From contig JAVTLE010000019.1 of NCBI GenBank assembly GCA_033439295.1, positions 248,001-312,000 of the forward strand: 64,000 nucleotides of DNA. Direction: 5' to 3'. Positions 20,930-32,947 of this stretch are shown piece by piece (position 1 is the stretch's first letter; every line of letters begins with the position of its first letter). This stretch comes from Deuterostichococcus epilithicus (Eukaryota > Chlorophyta > Trebouxiophyceae > Prasiolales > Stichococcaceae). The notes under the pieces are model-generated. The model made no database searches and was not told the origin of the DNA. It saw nothing but the letters and a program-made list of their open reading frames with translations. The translations under genes and the position numbers were made by a program.

Positions 20930-23900
20930 TGGGGGCCATGCGGAGTGCGGAGTTTGCAGGTGGCGTGCACCCGCTGCACTAGCCAAAGACTTCTTGCACC
21001 GCTAGGCGAGCTAGGTTCGAGCAGAAAGGCAAACGATGCACCTGGAGGCAGCTGCCGGAAACCCCCCAGGAATTGGGCCCCTGGCGTTGGCGGCCGGAAC
21101 CCCGGCCCCTGATGCTGCTGCCGCTGTTGCGGGTGCTGCGGCGCGTGCGACAGGCGCTGCAGGTGTTGCGGCGGCTCCCAGTCCGCGGCCATGCTGCTGA
21201 ATGCCTGCGGCTGCCCAGTGCTGTGGCCGTCAGCGGCGAAGAGCGGGCGTGCCTGACCAATGAACTGCTCTTGCCAGCCGAACGGCGGCTGGCCGCCCAT
21301 GCCGGCGTTGCCCGATGGACTGCCGCTGCCAGTAGCACTGCTTTGAAAGCTACCGCCGAGTAGGTCGGCAGCGGCTGAACTGCCGCCGCCCCAGGGGGGC
21401 CCCATGCCAAAGGGAAGCTGCCGGGAGCCTTGCCCGGCTGCATCGACTGCTGCGCCGCCGGCGCGGGACATCGCCACGACCCCCTGGAGCCACGGCCTGG
21501 GAGACGCCGCATGGGAGAGGATACCGCCAAAGGCGCCGCCGTCACCGCCGTCGCTCCGCAGCCATGGCGGCTGCGGTTGCTGCTGCGGCTGCCAGCTGGC
21601 GGCGCCGCCCTGCAGCCTCGGGGGCAGGCCCCTGCCGCCTGCCTCCTGCTGCACCTGCGCTTGCTGCGGAGGGGGCCGCCGCGGCCGCGTCGCCAGCGGC
21701 GGGCGGTGCCTGCGAGCCAGGCGCCACAGGCTGACCACTCTGCACCATCCAGGCCGGCAGCGTCGATTCCTTCCCACGGCCGTGGCCGCGGGGGCGCTTT
21801 CGGCGCGGCGGCGCGGCAGCTGCAGGGACGGCAGCGGCGGACGACTGCGAGGCAGGTGACGGCAATGCGGCCGCGGCGACGGCCACCAGCGGCTTTGGCG
21901 ACTTCCTGCCGCCGCTGGGCTTCCGGTGCTGCACCAGGATGGCGCCCAGGCGGGCGTGGGCCTTCGCGCGATTCGCCGCCTTCTCGTCTTCTGCGGCCGC
22001 CTGCGTGGGCACGGCTGCCTGCGGGGGCGCGGCCGGCTGCCGCATCGTCTGCGGCGACTGCGCGGCTGGCTGAGGAGCCTGCTGCGCCTGTGCCTGTCGC
22101 TGGCTCGCCTGCTGCTGGGGCGGCTGCTGCGGCGGCTGCTGCGGCGGCATCGCCTGCCGCGGCACTGCCCCCTGCCGATGCTGACTCGCGGGTGCAGCGC
22201 CCGACTGCACTGGCTGCTGCTGCGAGGCTGCTGCCTGCTGCTGCTGCGAGGCTGCTGCCTGCTGCTGCAGGTTTGGCTGCGGCGTCGCTGTTTGCTGCAC
22301 TTGCTTTCGGGCCACAGCGCCCTGTGCTGGCTGCTGTTCGGGCAGCGGCTGCGGCTGCACCTGCTGCGATGCTGCTGCTGGGGCAGCCGGGCCGCTGTCG
22401 TCGCTCAAGGCCTGCGTGAGTATGGCTGCCAGGCGGGTGTTGCGCCCGCCATCTTGCTTGGCCTGCGCGAGTATCGCTGCCAGGCGGGGGTTCAGCCGGC
22501 GCGGCGTGACAGCGGCGGCACTGTCGTCCTGGGCTGACGCCGCCGGCGCGGGCTGGCCAGCTGCAGCAAGGGGTACTGCAGCTGGCAGGTGCGGCGGCAA
22601 AGAGCCGTCAGCGATGGCAGCGCGGTTCGGCGCTGCAGGTGAGGATTGAGCCAGTGGGGAGCCACTGGCGGCTGTCTGTGTGGCAGCAGTGGCGGCGGCG
22701 GACGAGCCAGCAGCCAACAATGCCCGTACTGCAGGTGTGCCGCCTGGCACGGCACCTGCCGCAGCGCCAGAGTGCGCTGGCTGAACAGCGACGCTAGCAG
22801 AGCGCACCGCCACGCCAGCTGAGGACGCAGGCGGGGGCTGCGCCGCCGGCGGTTTCGGCCGCAGCGACGGCGGCGGCGCCTGGCGTGGTATCACCAGCGG
22901 CGTGCCCGTGTCCACGGCAGGAGCGGTGCATGGCGTTCCTGCCGCCGCAATGGGCGCAGGCTGCTGCACCGCCGGCGCAGGCGTGGTGAGGCTGGGTGGT
23001 GATGCCCTGTGAGACGCCTGCAGCGGCAGCGCCTGCGGCACCGTCGATGACTGGGCTGCAGGCTCTGGTGCAGCCTGCCCCCCGAGGCCAGGGCCGGCAT
23101 CGCTGGCGTGCTTACCGGCAGAGCCTGCCGTCTTGGCTTCCTCGTTCTGTGTGGCGCGCCCCGCCCGGTCGCGATCAAAGTCCCTCCCCGCGCCGCGGTC
23201 TTTGCTGGAGCCCCTGCTTGCGGCGGGGCCCGTGTCGCCGACGGCGCCGCCAGCGGCGTCAGTGCGCCTGCCCTCGCCTCGCGAGCCGCCGCCAGCGCCG
23301 CCGCTGCCCCGCTGCAGAGGGCGGCCCCTGTGCTCGCTGTGCGGCGTGCCGTGCTGGCGTGCAGGCATGGGGCTGCGGCTGCGGGAGCGACTCCCCCTGG
23401 CACGGTCGCTCCGGCTGCTGCCGCTGGGCCGACGATGCGGCGGCAAATGCATCGTGCCGGTCCGTGCACGATCCCTCAGCTGCGCAGAGTCGATGGGCTC
23501 ATACACGGGAGACTGCTTCCGGCGCACCACTGCCGCCGCCGCCCGCAGCCGGTCCCGCGACAAAGAGCGACGCCGCTCCTGTGAAGGGCTTTGGCGGCGG
23601 CGCTGGCCAGGCGGGGAGCGCCGCAGGTGCCGCTCGCGGGAGGGGCTGGTTCGGCCTCGGGAAGTGGAGCGGGGCGGAAAGCGCCGCCTGTGCCGGTCAG
23701 TGGAGGGGCTGCTTCGGGCTCGGGAAGTGGGCCGCGGCGGGGAGCGCCGCCTGTGCCGCTCACCGGAAGGGCTCCGTCGACCTCGGGAAGTGGGTGGGGG
23801 CGGAGAGCGCCGCCTGTGCCGCTCGCAGGAGGGGCTCCTTCGGCCTCGGGAAGGGGAGCGCCGGCGCTCGCGCGACACCGGGCGCTCACGTCGCGACAGC

Positions 23901-25584
23901 AATGCCGACGGTCGCTGCTGGCGAGGGGGCGACACTGACCGCCAGCGGTCCCTCGAGGCAGCCGCGCCGGGTGCGGCGGGGGCTGCGCGGCCGCCAGAGG
24001 CGCTGCCGGCGGCTTCGACAGGAGGGCAGGCAGCGGCGGCAGCGGCAAACTCGCCCGCGGCCGGGGTTCTGGCAGCAGGGCCACCGCTTGCCTCAGCGGC
24101 GGGTCCGGCCGCGGCCGCGGCTTTGGCTGCGCCAGTGTCGGGGCGGGCTGCCCTGCTGGAAGTTGACGCCGCTGGTGCCGAGGCAGCTGACGCCCCAGCG
24201 CCTGCTGCAGCTGGCTTGGAAGCCGGCCCGTCAACCTCACTGTTGGAGGCTGTCGTTGCTGCGCTGGGCGCAGGAGCAGGCTTGGTCGCGTGCATGGGCA
24301 GCGAAGTCGTCGTGGCCTGCGATGACGGCCGCGTCCCGGCGGCGCTCACGGCAGCCGAGACCGCTGCGGCGGCAGGTCCTGGCGCGCCGGTCGCTGCCCG
24401 GCCTCCCAGCCCAGAACCTGCTGCAACCGCTTGAAAAGGCGCTCTCGCTGCAGCGGAGGCCGCGGCGGAGGAGGCATTCGGCGCGGCGGCTGCAGTAGCT
24501 TCCATGGCGGCTGAAGGGGACACCTTTGGGGGCGCATCCAGTGGCGGCACGCCAGGCGAAACTGTGGGCGGCCCTGAGCCTGCCAAGCTTCCTGCAGACG
24601 ATATGGTCCGCTGATGCGGCAGCGGCTTTGTTGCAGTACTGGACGCCGGCTGCTGCTCAGAGGCAGCCGGCGCAGTGTCGCCGTACATCGCCTGCCGGCT
24701 GGCTACAGCCTGCTCAGCCGCCGCCGCCGGCGCAGCGCAGTCGCTCTCCCGCGACTCTGCCAGGTCAGCTGCTTGCTGCGGTGCGCTCTCCGGAGGCGTC
24801 TGCTGGGGAGCTGCAGGCAGTGCTGCCAGCGGCGTGGTCGGCTGCTGACCAACGATCGTAGTATCTGGCTGCTGCTCCATGGGCCGTGATGGCACTGGCA
24901 GCGGCGACACCTCTGCCGCCGGCAGCGGCGCGGCGCTGGAGGCCGCTGGCAGCGGCGGCGCGGCCTGCACAGCAGCTGCGGTGTCCGGTGCTGCCGCTGT
25001 AAGGGGGACTGCTGCGCCGGGGGCAGCCGCGGCGCTCGCGCTTGCCGCCTTGCTGGTGACTGCCGTCGCGGGCTGCGAAGCCGCCGAGCGCCCCGCCGGC
25101 GTGCTCGGTGCAGCCAGCGGTGGCACCGCCGGCTTTGGGGCTGCAGCCGGCTCCCGGAGGTGCGGCGCCCGGGGCTTTGAAGTCGTCGTTGAAGTCGTCA
25201 CCGCCGGAGGTGTGGCCGGCGTGGCACGGACAACAGCGGCAGGCCTGGCGGCAGCTGGCTGCGCTGTGGCAGCCGGCCTTGACTGCTGCGGCTGGCCCTG
25301 CATCAGTGGCGTCCGCGTTGCCGCCGGCCCCAGCCTGGGGACAGCGGCTGCGCCCTGCGATCCAGCCGCCGCAGCAGCTGCTGGCNGCGGCGCCGCCTGC
25401 CGCAGCGCTGGGGCTGGCGCCGCCGGCCGTGCCGGCACCGCAGCCGCTGCCTGCGCCGGGTGCATACGTGCTGCCGGTAGCTGTGGCACTGCTGGCAGCG
25501 CGCGCTCAGCCACAGGCTGCCAGGAAGCGCCCTCGAAGAGCCGCGGCGGCTGCGGCCGGCTGCCGGGGTCGGCAACCTGCCGCG

Positions 25585-25649
<65 letters not shown>

Positions 25650-27270
25650 GTCTTCGGGGCGCGCGAGGGCGCTGCCGGCGCCAGCGACCTCTTGAGCTGC
25701 AGGCAAAAGAGAGGGCGGCTGTTGCCATGGACGACCATTTCAGCTCCGGAATTACGGGAGTTAGATGCGGGCACCAATCAGACGAGTTTGCAGTCTGTTG
25801 GGGTCGCAGATGCCGGCAAGGGCCTTGGCAATCGACGTGTGTTATTGGCAATGCACAAGTCTTGGCAGTTGACGCCACATGACAGCAGCCACAACCTCCC
25901 AGGTGTGGGCGAAATTACGAACTTCTGGGAGGACCCTTAGGGTACAAATTCCATATCCGCACCTCCACGAGCCGGGCCTTGACATGTTTCAGGTGCTTTG
26001 GGCTCAGCGAGTGCTGCAGCGCCACCGTCACGTCCATCGGCCCAGATTTGCACAGGTCGCACGCCATCTGCAGTGGCAGCAGCGGCACTTTGTTTGGACT
26101 TCGCAGCCCCTGCAAGTGGGCACTGAGACGATGGGGTCCACTGGGGACGACAGCTTGAAATAGGAAGGGTCCGCCAGAACAGCTCATGTGCGAGTGGCCC
26201 CAAGCCTGGATGGCGCTGAGTTGCACATCTGCACCAGCCCACCCATGCGTGCACACATGGTCATGATGTGTGGCAGGGCACAGCTGACAGCAGCGTGCCA
26301 TCTGCCCAGTGATGAGCGTCGTTGGCATGAGCACGGGCCTGCTGCATGTCTGGCTGGACTATCCTCAAAGGCCCATGATACGAGCGGACATCATTGCATT
26401 CGCTCGTCTGGATGTTTGCACGCTGCAGTCAGCCAAGCACTGCAGGCAGGGGCCGGATGCAAGACCTTCTGCTCGCGCGACTTGTCGACCTTTTCGGTGA
26501 CCCCGCCTGCAATCCGGCTTCTGGTACCTTTGGTATAGCCGCCGTGGTCGTTGACCTTGAAGCCTGCAGCCAAGCCAGGAAACCCTGTTAGCCCTCCGCA
26601 AACAGCAACGGGGTGAGCAGACCGTGACCCTTTGCGGGCCACCTATGAAAGGCCTCAGTACTCTGCCAGCCCATCGCCACGGAGGCCATCGGGAGCGATG
26701 ACATCAGCCCACGTTCCCGTGACTGCAACTGGCGTCTGCTGCAGACAGTGGCATGCCTGGCCGAAGGCTTCCGATGGGGCCGCACTTGTGTGCAGCGGCT
26801 GTGAGCGGTCGGCAGCGGAGAGTGCAGCAAGACCTGCGAGGCGACATTGATGGCAAAAGGCACGTGGTATGAGGTGTTGTTGCACAAGAGGCGCACATGG
26901 AATGGGCAGAGAAGGGCGCGCCAGGCCGCCAGGTGTGATGAGGATACGTTGGCGGTAGGAAAGACGACTTGATTGAGAGGGGCGCACCGGTGCGGGCGGA
27001 TATGCGAGCGCGGCAGGCCGCCACGTGGGAGGGCGTCGAGTAGTGCTCCATGCACGCGACCTCGCTGGGCAGGAGGATGCGGCATGCGAGGCAGCCCCAC
27101 CCTGCAGCGCAGGGGCGGCACCGGCGGGTCACATGACTGAGCAGCAGGGAGCACCAGGGCCCCATCCAAAACATGCTTGCCTCAAGCAAAAGAGACAGGA
27201 AGACTTGGAGCTGCCATCCGGTGGTCGCCGCCGACACGGCGCAAGCCGGGATGTCACATGGCGCGGCCAT
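20930..27270 (-). CDS. Low-complexity nuclear protein with two matrin/U1-type zinc fingers and RS-rich repeats
   Basis: Supported minus-strand exons are about 27270-26988, 26109-25963, and a very large exon from 25696 to about 20930. The first carries CLACRILLPSEVACMEHYST followed by PSH; the second carries CDLCKSGPMDVTVALQHSLS followed by PKH. Both fit C-x2-C-x12-H-x5-H exactly, the U1C/matrin-type zinc finger of many splicing factors and dsRNA-binding proteins. The large exon has a 21-Gln run, long Ala/Pro tracts, and an Arg/Ser-rich block (about 23960-23330) with four 21-residue repeats such as GRRSPSGERHRRRSPP. Nearer the end a short motif recurs: NPRLAAILAQ, NTRLAAILTQ and HARLGAILVQ. 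The reading frame must change near 21740-21660 to reach the clearly coding Gln/Gly/Pro-rich C-terminus (GWQEQFIGQARPLF). This may be an indel or an unseen intron. Any exon between the two fingers is unresolved. A role in RNA processing is inferred from composition. Confidence 0.6.
23627..23875 (-). repeat. 63-bp coding repeat, about four copies
   Basis: Imperfect 63-bp units encode the 21-residue Arg/Ser/Pro repeat (RGRRSPSGERHRRRSPPRPT) in the zinc-finger/RS gene. Copies differ by several substitutions. Confidence 0.8.
25586..25648. repeat. (CTG)21 / polyglutamine microsatellite
   Basis: Twenty-one perfect CTG triplets on the plus strand, read on the minus strand as a 21-glutamine run near the start of the large exon of the zinc-finger gene. 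Confidence 0.95.
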
Positions 27271-27538
27271 GACTGCTGGCAGGCACAGCAGCGGTGCGGG
27301 GCAGCACAGCCAAGTCCTGTCTGGTGTTTGTGCAGTGAGCAGGCGGCAGGACCGAGCCTGTCGTGCTGCTGTGCGGTGGAGTCTCCGTCACTGCCTGGGA
27401 GCCTGCTGTGAAGCCACAGCAATTTCTGAGCACTCAGCGCCGCACCCAGCGGACAAACCAGTGCCCTGTGGGAGCTGCGCCACCCCTGCAGTCGAGGCGG
27501 CTGCACAAGCCCCCGCGGGGCACCCGGACAGACTTGTC

Positions 27539-30500
27539 TCAGAGAAGAGCTGGAGGCTTTGGAGGCGCACCCTCGGCGTCGATCTCTCCGTCCTCAATGC
27601 TCATGTCGGAGTCCCCGCGCGGCAGCACCTGCACGACCCGCCGCGACGGGCTGCTGTCCGGCACACCGCCGCTGCCGGGGCGGCGGGCGGCTGGCGCGCT
27701 GCGGTCCGGCGGGCCGCCGCCGCTGCCGCCGTCGGCGCCGCCGCTGCCGGGGGCGGGGAACAGCGCCTCCTGATACTGCGACTCCTTCTCCCGCAGCTGC
27801 TTGCCGTGTGGCGTCTCGTCCTGTGAATTGCAGAGGTGGAATACGTGATTCAAAGCATGGTGTTATCTCGGTTGTGACGGCAAACAGGGGGAGTGACATT
27901 CGAAGAAAGCCAGAATTGACGTGCGTCGGCAGACGGCGCTGTCTCGCGGCACCCACAAGCCATTGTGTCGGAAGACTGCGTCCCTGCATGTGCAGCTGCG
28001 GCGGGAAGCTGCCTGCGTGTGCACTCACCATCCCCGCCGCATCGGTGTCGTGCAGCGAGCGCAGCTCGGGCAGTCGTTCCTGCAGACAGCCTTGAGAGCA
28101 GCTGCCACGCGCCGGCAAGAACCGTGAGCAGATTCGGGTGGAAACTGGATGGCTGGGTGGCTGTGCGATGGGGCCTACCTTGGCAGGGGGCAGTTGGTGC
28201 TGCGAGCTGACAACAGACACCTGCCGCCTGCCCGCCGTGGAATGCTGCGGCGCCGCCAGCGCTGACGCAAGCGGCGCTGCCGGCGCCGGCGCCAGGGCTG
28301 CCGGCGACCCGGCTGTTACCACCCGGCCGCTCGCCGCCAATCCGCTTGCCACCCGCCGCTGGGCAGGGCTGGGGGGCCGCGGCGCTGGCACAGAGGCGGC
28401 CGGAGCTGCAGCCTGCTGCCTGCTGGGTGTTGTGCCGCCAAAAGCTGCCGGTGCTGCTGCCGCTCCCGAGCTGGCGGCTCCCTGTGCTGCTGCCTTGCCT
28501 GCGCCAGGTGATGCGGCCGCCGCCCTCGGAGGGGCCGCAGGCTGCAGGCTGCCGAGACTGGCCTGAGCCGGCGCCGTTGGTGTTGCTGCAGCCGGCTGAG
28601 TCCGCTGGGGAGCCTGCTTCTCAGCAACAGCTCCTGGTTCTGCTGCGGGGCCAGGGTTGCTGCCCACCGTCCTGACGCCATTGCTGCCTGCAGGCAACGC
28701 CGCCGGTATGGGCGGCGGCTGCTTTGCAAGCGGCGACTTGCGCTCAGCAGCGGCAGGGGTGCCAATCGCCTGTTCTGCTGCCTTACCCGGCTGCGGTGCC
28801 GCTGACTGCGGTGTGCCGGCTCGGCTGGCCGGCCGCAGCGGCGAGGGCGCACGCGCCGCTGTCAGAGGCAGCGCCTTGGCAAGCGATGGCGGCATCTCGA
28901 GCCTGGTCGGCGAGATGGCACCGGACGAGCCTGCCGGCGCTATGCCCGGCCGCGGCGGCGAGGCTGCCGGCGACCGTACTGCCTCCGCCACTGCTGCTCT
29001 CGCTAGCGGTGCAGCGGCCAGCGCATCGTCCCGATAGTAACCCTGGCCCTGCGGGCCTACCCGGAATGTGTAGCCTGTGACCGCACCAACGAAGGCAGGC
29101 GCTGGCACGAAGGGGTCCAGCGCGACCGCCGATCTGGCGGCTCTCGAGCCTGCCGCCTTGGCGCCGCCAGGAATTGAAGCGGCGCCGACGCTGGCGCCGG
29201 GCGTCGCGCTACTGGCCGGCAGCAGCCTCGGCGGCGCCTGCTGCTGCGGCTGCTGCTTCTGCTGGTGCGGCTGCTGCCTCGACTGCGGCTTTGGGGGGAA
29301 GATGGGTCGTGCGACTGCCTGCCGCGTCTGTGGGGGCGGGCTTGCAGCAGCCAAAGGAGGTGTTGACGTCCGCGCAGGTGCCGCCGCCGCGGAAGGTGCC
29401 GCCGCCGCCGCTGCGGCGCCTACAGGCTGGCGCGGAGCTGCCGCACCGTCTGCAACTCCATGCGTTGCCGCCAGCACAGGAGCCTCCGGTCTGAATGGCT
29501 GTGACAAACGCGTGGCCGGCGGTCCCGCAGCGGCGGCTGCAGCTGCGCTAAAGATGTCTGGCAGCAATCGCTGCGGACGGCCAGCCTTTGCCAGAATCTT
29601 CGTCGCTGCTGCTGCTGCTGCAGCAGGCGGAGCGGGCTTTGGCCGCTTTGCAGGCGGCCGCAGCGGCGACGCTGCTGCCTCTGCACTTGGTGGACCTGCC
29701 GGTGCCGCCCCTGCAACTGCCTGCCGACTGACGGCTCGCATCGTGTCGGCGGCCGTGACGGGAGTCGCCTCCGAGGTGGTTGCCGCGGCAGCGTTGGCGG
29801 CAGTCACAGCTGCAGCGGCCCGCGGGGGTCCCAGCGGCTGGCCTGCTGCAAGGCCAGCTGCGGCCGCCTCCGCTGGCTTGGAGCGCTTTGCAAGCGGTGC
29901 GGGCGCCGCCTCAGCGGCCTCTGGACTGCGCTGCCGCTGCAATTACGAGGACCGAGAAGAGGTGGGGGTTGGTCAACAGGACTGTGCAGCTGGCACGAGT
30001 GCACGGCCTTGGCTGCAATTGCAGGTTGAGCTTTGGGTCTTTCTGAAGCGAGAATTCACAATCTCCTGGATGAGGTCCAGCGAAGACAACACAATTGTAT
30101 CGGAACTGAACAACACATCGCAGATGTTGGATCTGAAGTTAGCCACTCCGACTGCCAACACTACGCTGACCTTCAGTGTGGCCGGAGTAGCTGCAGGTTC
30201 GGGCGCGGTGCCGAAACTGCCTGTGAGCTGGCCTGCAGGCGGCGCCGCCTGCGCTGCCAGCACGTCCGCTTGCGGTGCCTGCGCTGATACTGCCGCCGCT
30301 GCTGGAGGCGCCACCACACCAGATGATGTTCCTGATGCATGGCAGAACGCAGAAGTTACACTCGCAATAGGGTGAGAGCGAGCAGGGCAAGGCGATGCTC
30401 GGTACTGCCGCTGTGGCATTGCAGCAGACAGTGCTGCCAATACGAGAAGCCCCACAACCTGAAGGCGACCATCGTCCTGTCTGACCTGCACCTGAATCTT

Positions 30501-31817
30501 TCTGAACCACACTGTCGGCTTGTCTGCCACAAGTCGTCTTACAAATGTGTGGCTTTGAAAGTCCATCCACTCCAGACGCAACCTCAGTCATGTATTACTG
30601 GCTCGAATTGTCTGACGATTGAGTGAGTGTCACGTCTGCATCGAATTGCATCATCATCATCACCTGCAGTGCTCTGAACGAGCTGCAGCAGCTGCGGCGC
30701 CGCAGCCGCGAGCGGCGCCAGCGCTGCCACCAGCGCCGCCAGCTGACTTGCGTCCACGAGCGCTGTGCCAGGCGGGACGACCGGCGGCGGCGGGGAGCAC
30801 GGTGGAGGGAGGCCGAAGTGATGGCAGGCCTCAAGGAGGGCCGGCCTTGGCGCTGGCGCCGGCTGCTGGCCGCTGCCGCCAGTTGCTGCCGAGCCGGCGG
30901 CGCCGGTCGCGGCCGGCAGCAGGGCGAGCGGCGNCGGCTGCTGCTGTGGCGGCGGAGGGCACAGCAGCAGCGGCGGCGCCTCGCCGCCCAGAGGTGCGCG
31001 CCACTGCAGGGCGGCCTCAGCGCTCCGCAGGCGCGCAGACACGTCATCGCGTTCCTGCAGCAGCTCCGCCATCGCCACCCGCTGGCCGCCTGGCGGACAC
31101 CTCAGCAGTGTCGGGACCCGGCAACGAGAAGCTTACCCCCCATCGAGTAGGATACGGAGCGCTAGCCTGCGCAGCCTGGTGCCAGCGCCGCCACACAGGA
31201 AGTCCCACGCGGCGTACGCCTTTGTTCTGCAGAAGCATGTGCCGCCTTTTCTGCAGCACTACGGCGGCAGAGTCGTGTGCAGGGCTCAGTACCAAAATTT
31301 GGAGTTTGAAGTCACCTATGACGTCCAGCAGGCGCCCAATTTCCGCATCGTCCACCTCCTGCACCGCAAGCAGCTCCGCCTGCAGGCGCGCAGCCTCCCG
31401 CCGCGCCGCCGCCAGCGCCTTCACGGCATCACTGCCGCCGCCGCCGCCGCCGCTGTGTGCCGCAGCAGACGCATGCAGCAACCGCCTGCCGCCGCTGGCG
31501 CCGCTGCCGGCTGCCTTGGTCGACTGCGCAGCGTATGTCACGGCGGTCTGCACACAGAAAGGTGCGGACGGAGATGCGAGCGCCATCACGCAGTGCCGTG
31601 CCGTGTGGTGGCATAGTAAGCCTAGCCAGGGTATGAGCACTCTGGATGAGCACAAGGGTTCTGCAGGCGTGCGAACTGCTTCGGTTGATTGCTTTGGTTG
31701 GCCCTTCGGGGGAATGCTCACCTGCTTCTGCATGGCGTTGTTGCCGGGCCGATTGGCTCTGAGCAGATTGGCCTGTGGCTGCGGCGATGCCGCGCTGGCC
31801 GCGCCGGAGGTGCCCAT
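27539..31817 (-). CDS. Large Ala/Pro-rich protein with a coiled coil
   Basis: Exons on the minus strand: 31817-31722, 31547-31316, 31089-30664, 30331-30171, 29936-28179, 28079-28029 and 27820-27539, all GT-AG and in phase, about 1000 residues. Exons 2-3 encode a probable coiled coil (ALAAARREAARLQAELLAVQ, then AMAELLQERDDVSARLRSAE). The 1.76 kb exon is low complexity, but contains a distinct segment, AFVGAVTGYTFRVGPQGQGY. The C-terminus is charged, with KQLREKESQYQEALFP, then an acidic MSIEDGEIDAEG tail. No enzyme domain is visible. A nuclear or RNA-associated role is a guess from composition and from its neighbour. A single N occurs at 30934. Confidence 0.6.
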
Positions 31818-32947
31818 GCTATTTAGGGCTGCCGCAGGTCGTCTGGGACTCCCTTGCAACGTGCTGCCATCCTGGTGATGCGCCCAGCGCAGGGCATCAT
31901 GCGGAGTCACGCCTGCAACAGGACCGCCTCATCGCTCCTGGGGCGGAGGTGATGCGGGTCACAGGAAGTCAGCGGGCAGCTCGCAATGATCGAATTTGCA
32001 TGGTCGCATGTCACAACGGCGTCGCAGTGCTGGTGAGCGGTTAGAGCCGGCAGCGCGCCTGGGAAGGGTCCTGGTACTGCCAAGCTATAAGCCGCTGGCG
32101 CTCACAGCGGGGTCGACCACTCGAAATCAGATGTGCGGACCCCTCTGCGCCATCGTATGTGCTAGTCGGCTCAGTGCGTATCGAAGCGTTGGACGCTGCC
32201 AAGCATGAAATATTTCCGTGATGGTACGAGGCGAGAAGCGACGGCTAACAACACGTCAAGTGACGCAGCCGCATGCAATCAACTGCTTGCAATGACAAAC
32301 TGCCGCATTGGCGCCGGGCTGCGGCCGTGCAGCGTCCTGCACAAGGTCGTGCCCTAGTCGGTCCTAATCCGCGACCTGATCTTCACAGGTTTTGCCCGTG
32401 TCCTCCGAGACCGGGGGCCTCCCCGCAGCACAGCCGACTTGCACGCCGCGCAAGCATAAGGCTCGTTTCCGCCAATTGGAGCAGGTTCCAGGAAGGCTGC
32501 AAGCCGCAACCTGCTGTGAAGGTGGTTGCCTTTCTTGTGCCCCACTTGCTCGTTCAATATTTTGCCTCTGTTTCGGAAAGCATGGTTTGCTGGCACCCAC
32601 GGGCCACACTGCTGTTCCTGCTTGCGTCGATACATACACTGTCCACGAAACGGTGCCTGTGGCACCCTGTCACATTCGTGTCTGACTTACTACGACACCT
32701 TGGCTGGGCTCTCGTGTCGCCTGCTCCTGGCTGGAGCATAACCTAACTTGGTTCTCGGGCGCACGAAGCGTCGGCGCCTGGTTGTGCAGCCTGGCGTGGC
32801 CCCGTACTCCACTCCGTTCCAGGATGGCGCCAACTCATGTCGTCATAGCAGCGAAACTGCCGCCTGCCACCGCAGGTGCCTGGCAGCTCGGGAGCCAGGC
32901 GCGCCTCCATCTGCCCCCGTGCCACCCGCATGTTGCGGACGGCCATC
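31818..32947. other. Divergent intergenic region
   Basis: Between the starts of the coiled-coil gene (minus) and the OSB gene (plus), so it should hold two promoters and 5' UTRs. Open frames here lack splice support or recognisable domains. Confidence 0.4.

Noticed and set aside
21430-25940. Long plus-strand open frames opposite the zinc-finger/RS gene
   Set aside because: They are antisense shadows of GC-rich, Ala/Gln/Pro-biased coding sequence. They lack domains and splice structure, while the minus strand shows RS repeats and zinc fingers.
29077-30375. Plus-strand open frame of about 430 residues
   Set aside because: It mirrors the low-complexity exon of the minus-strand coiled-coil gene and is only Ala/Gly/Cys-rich.
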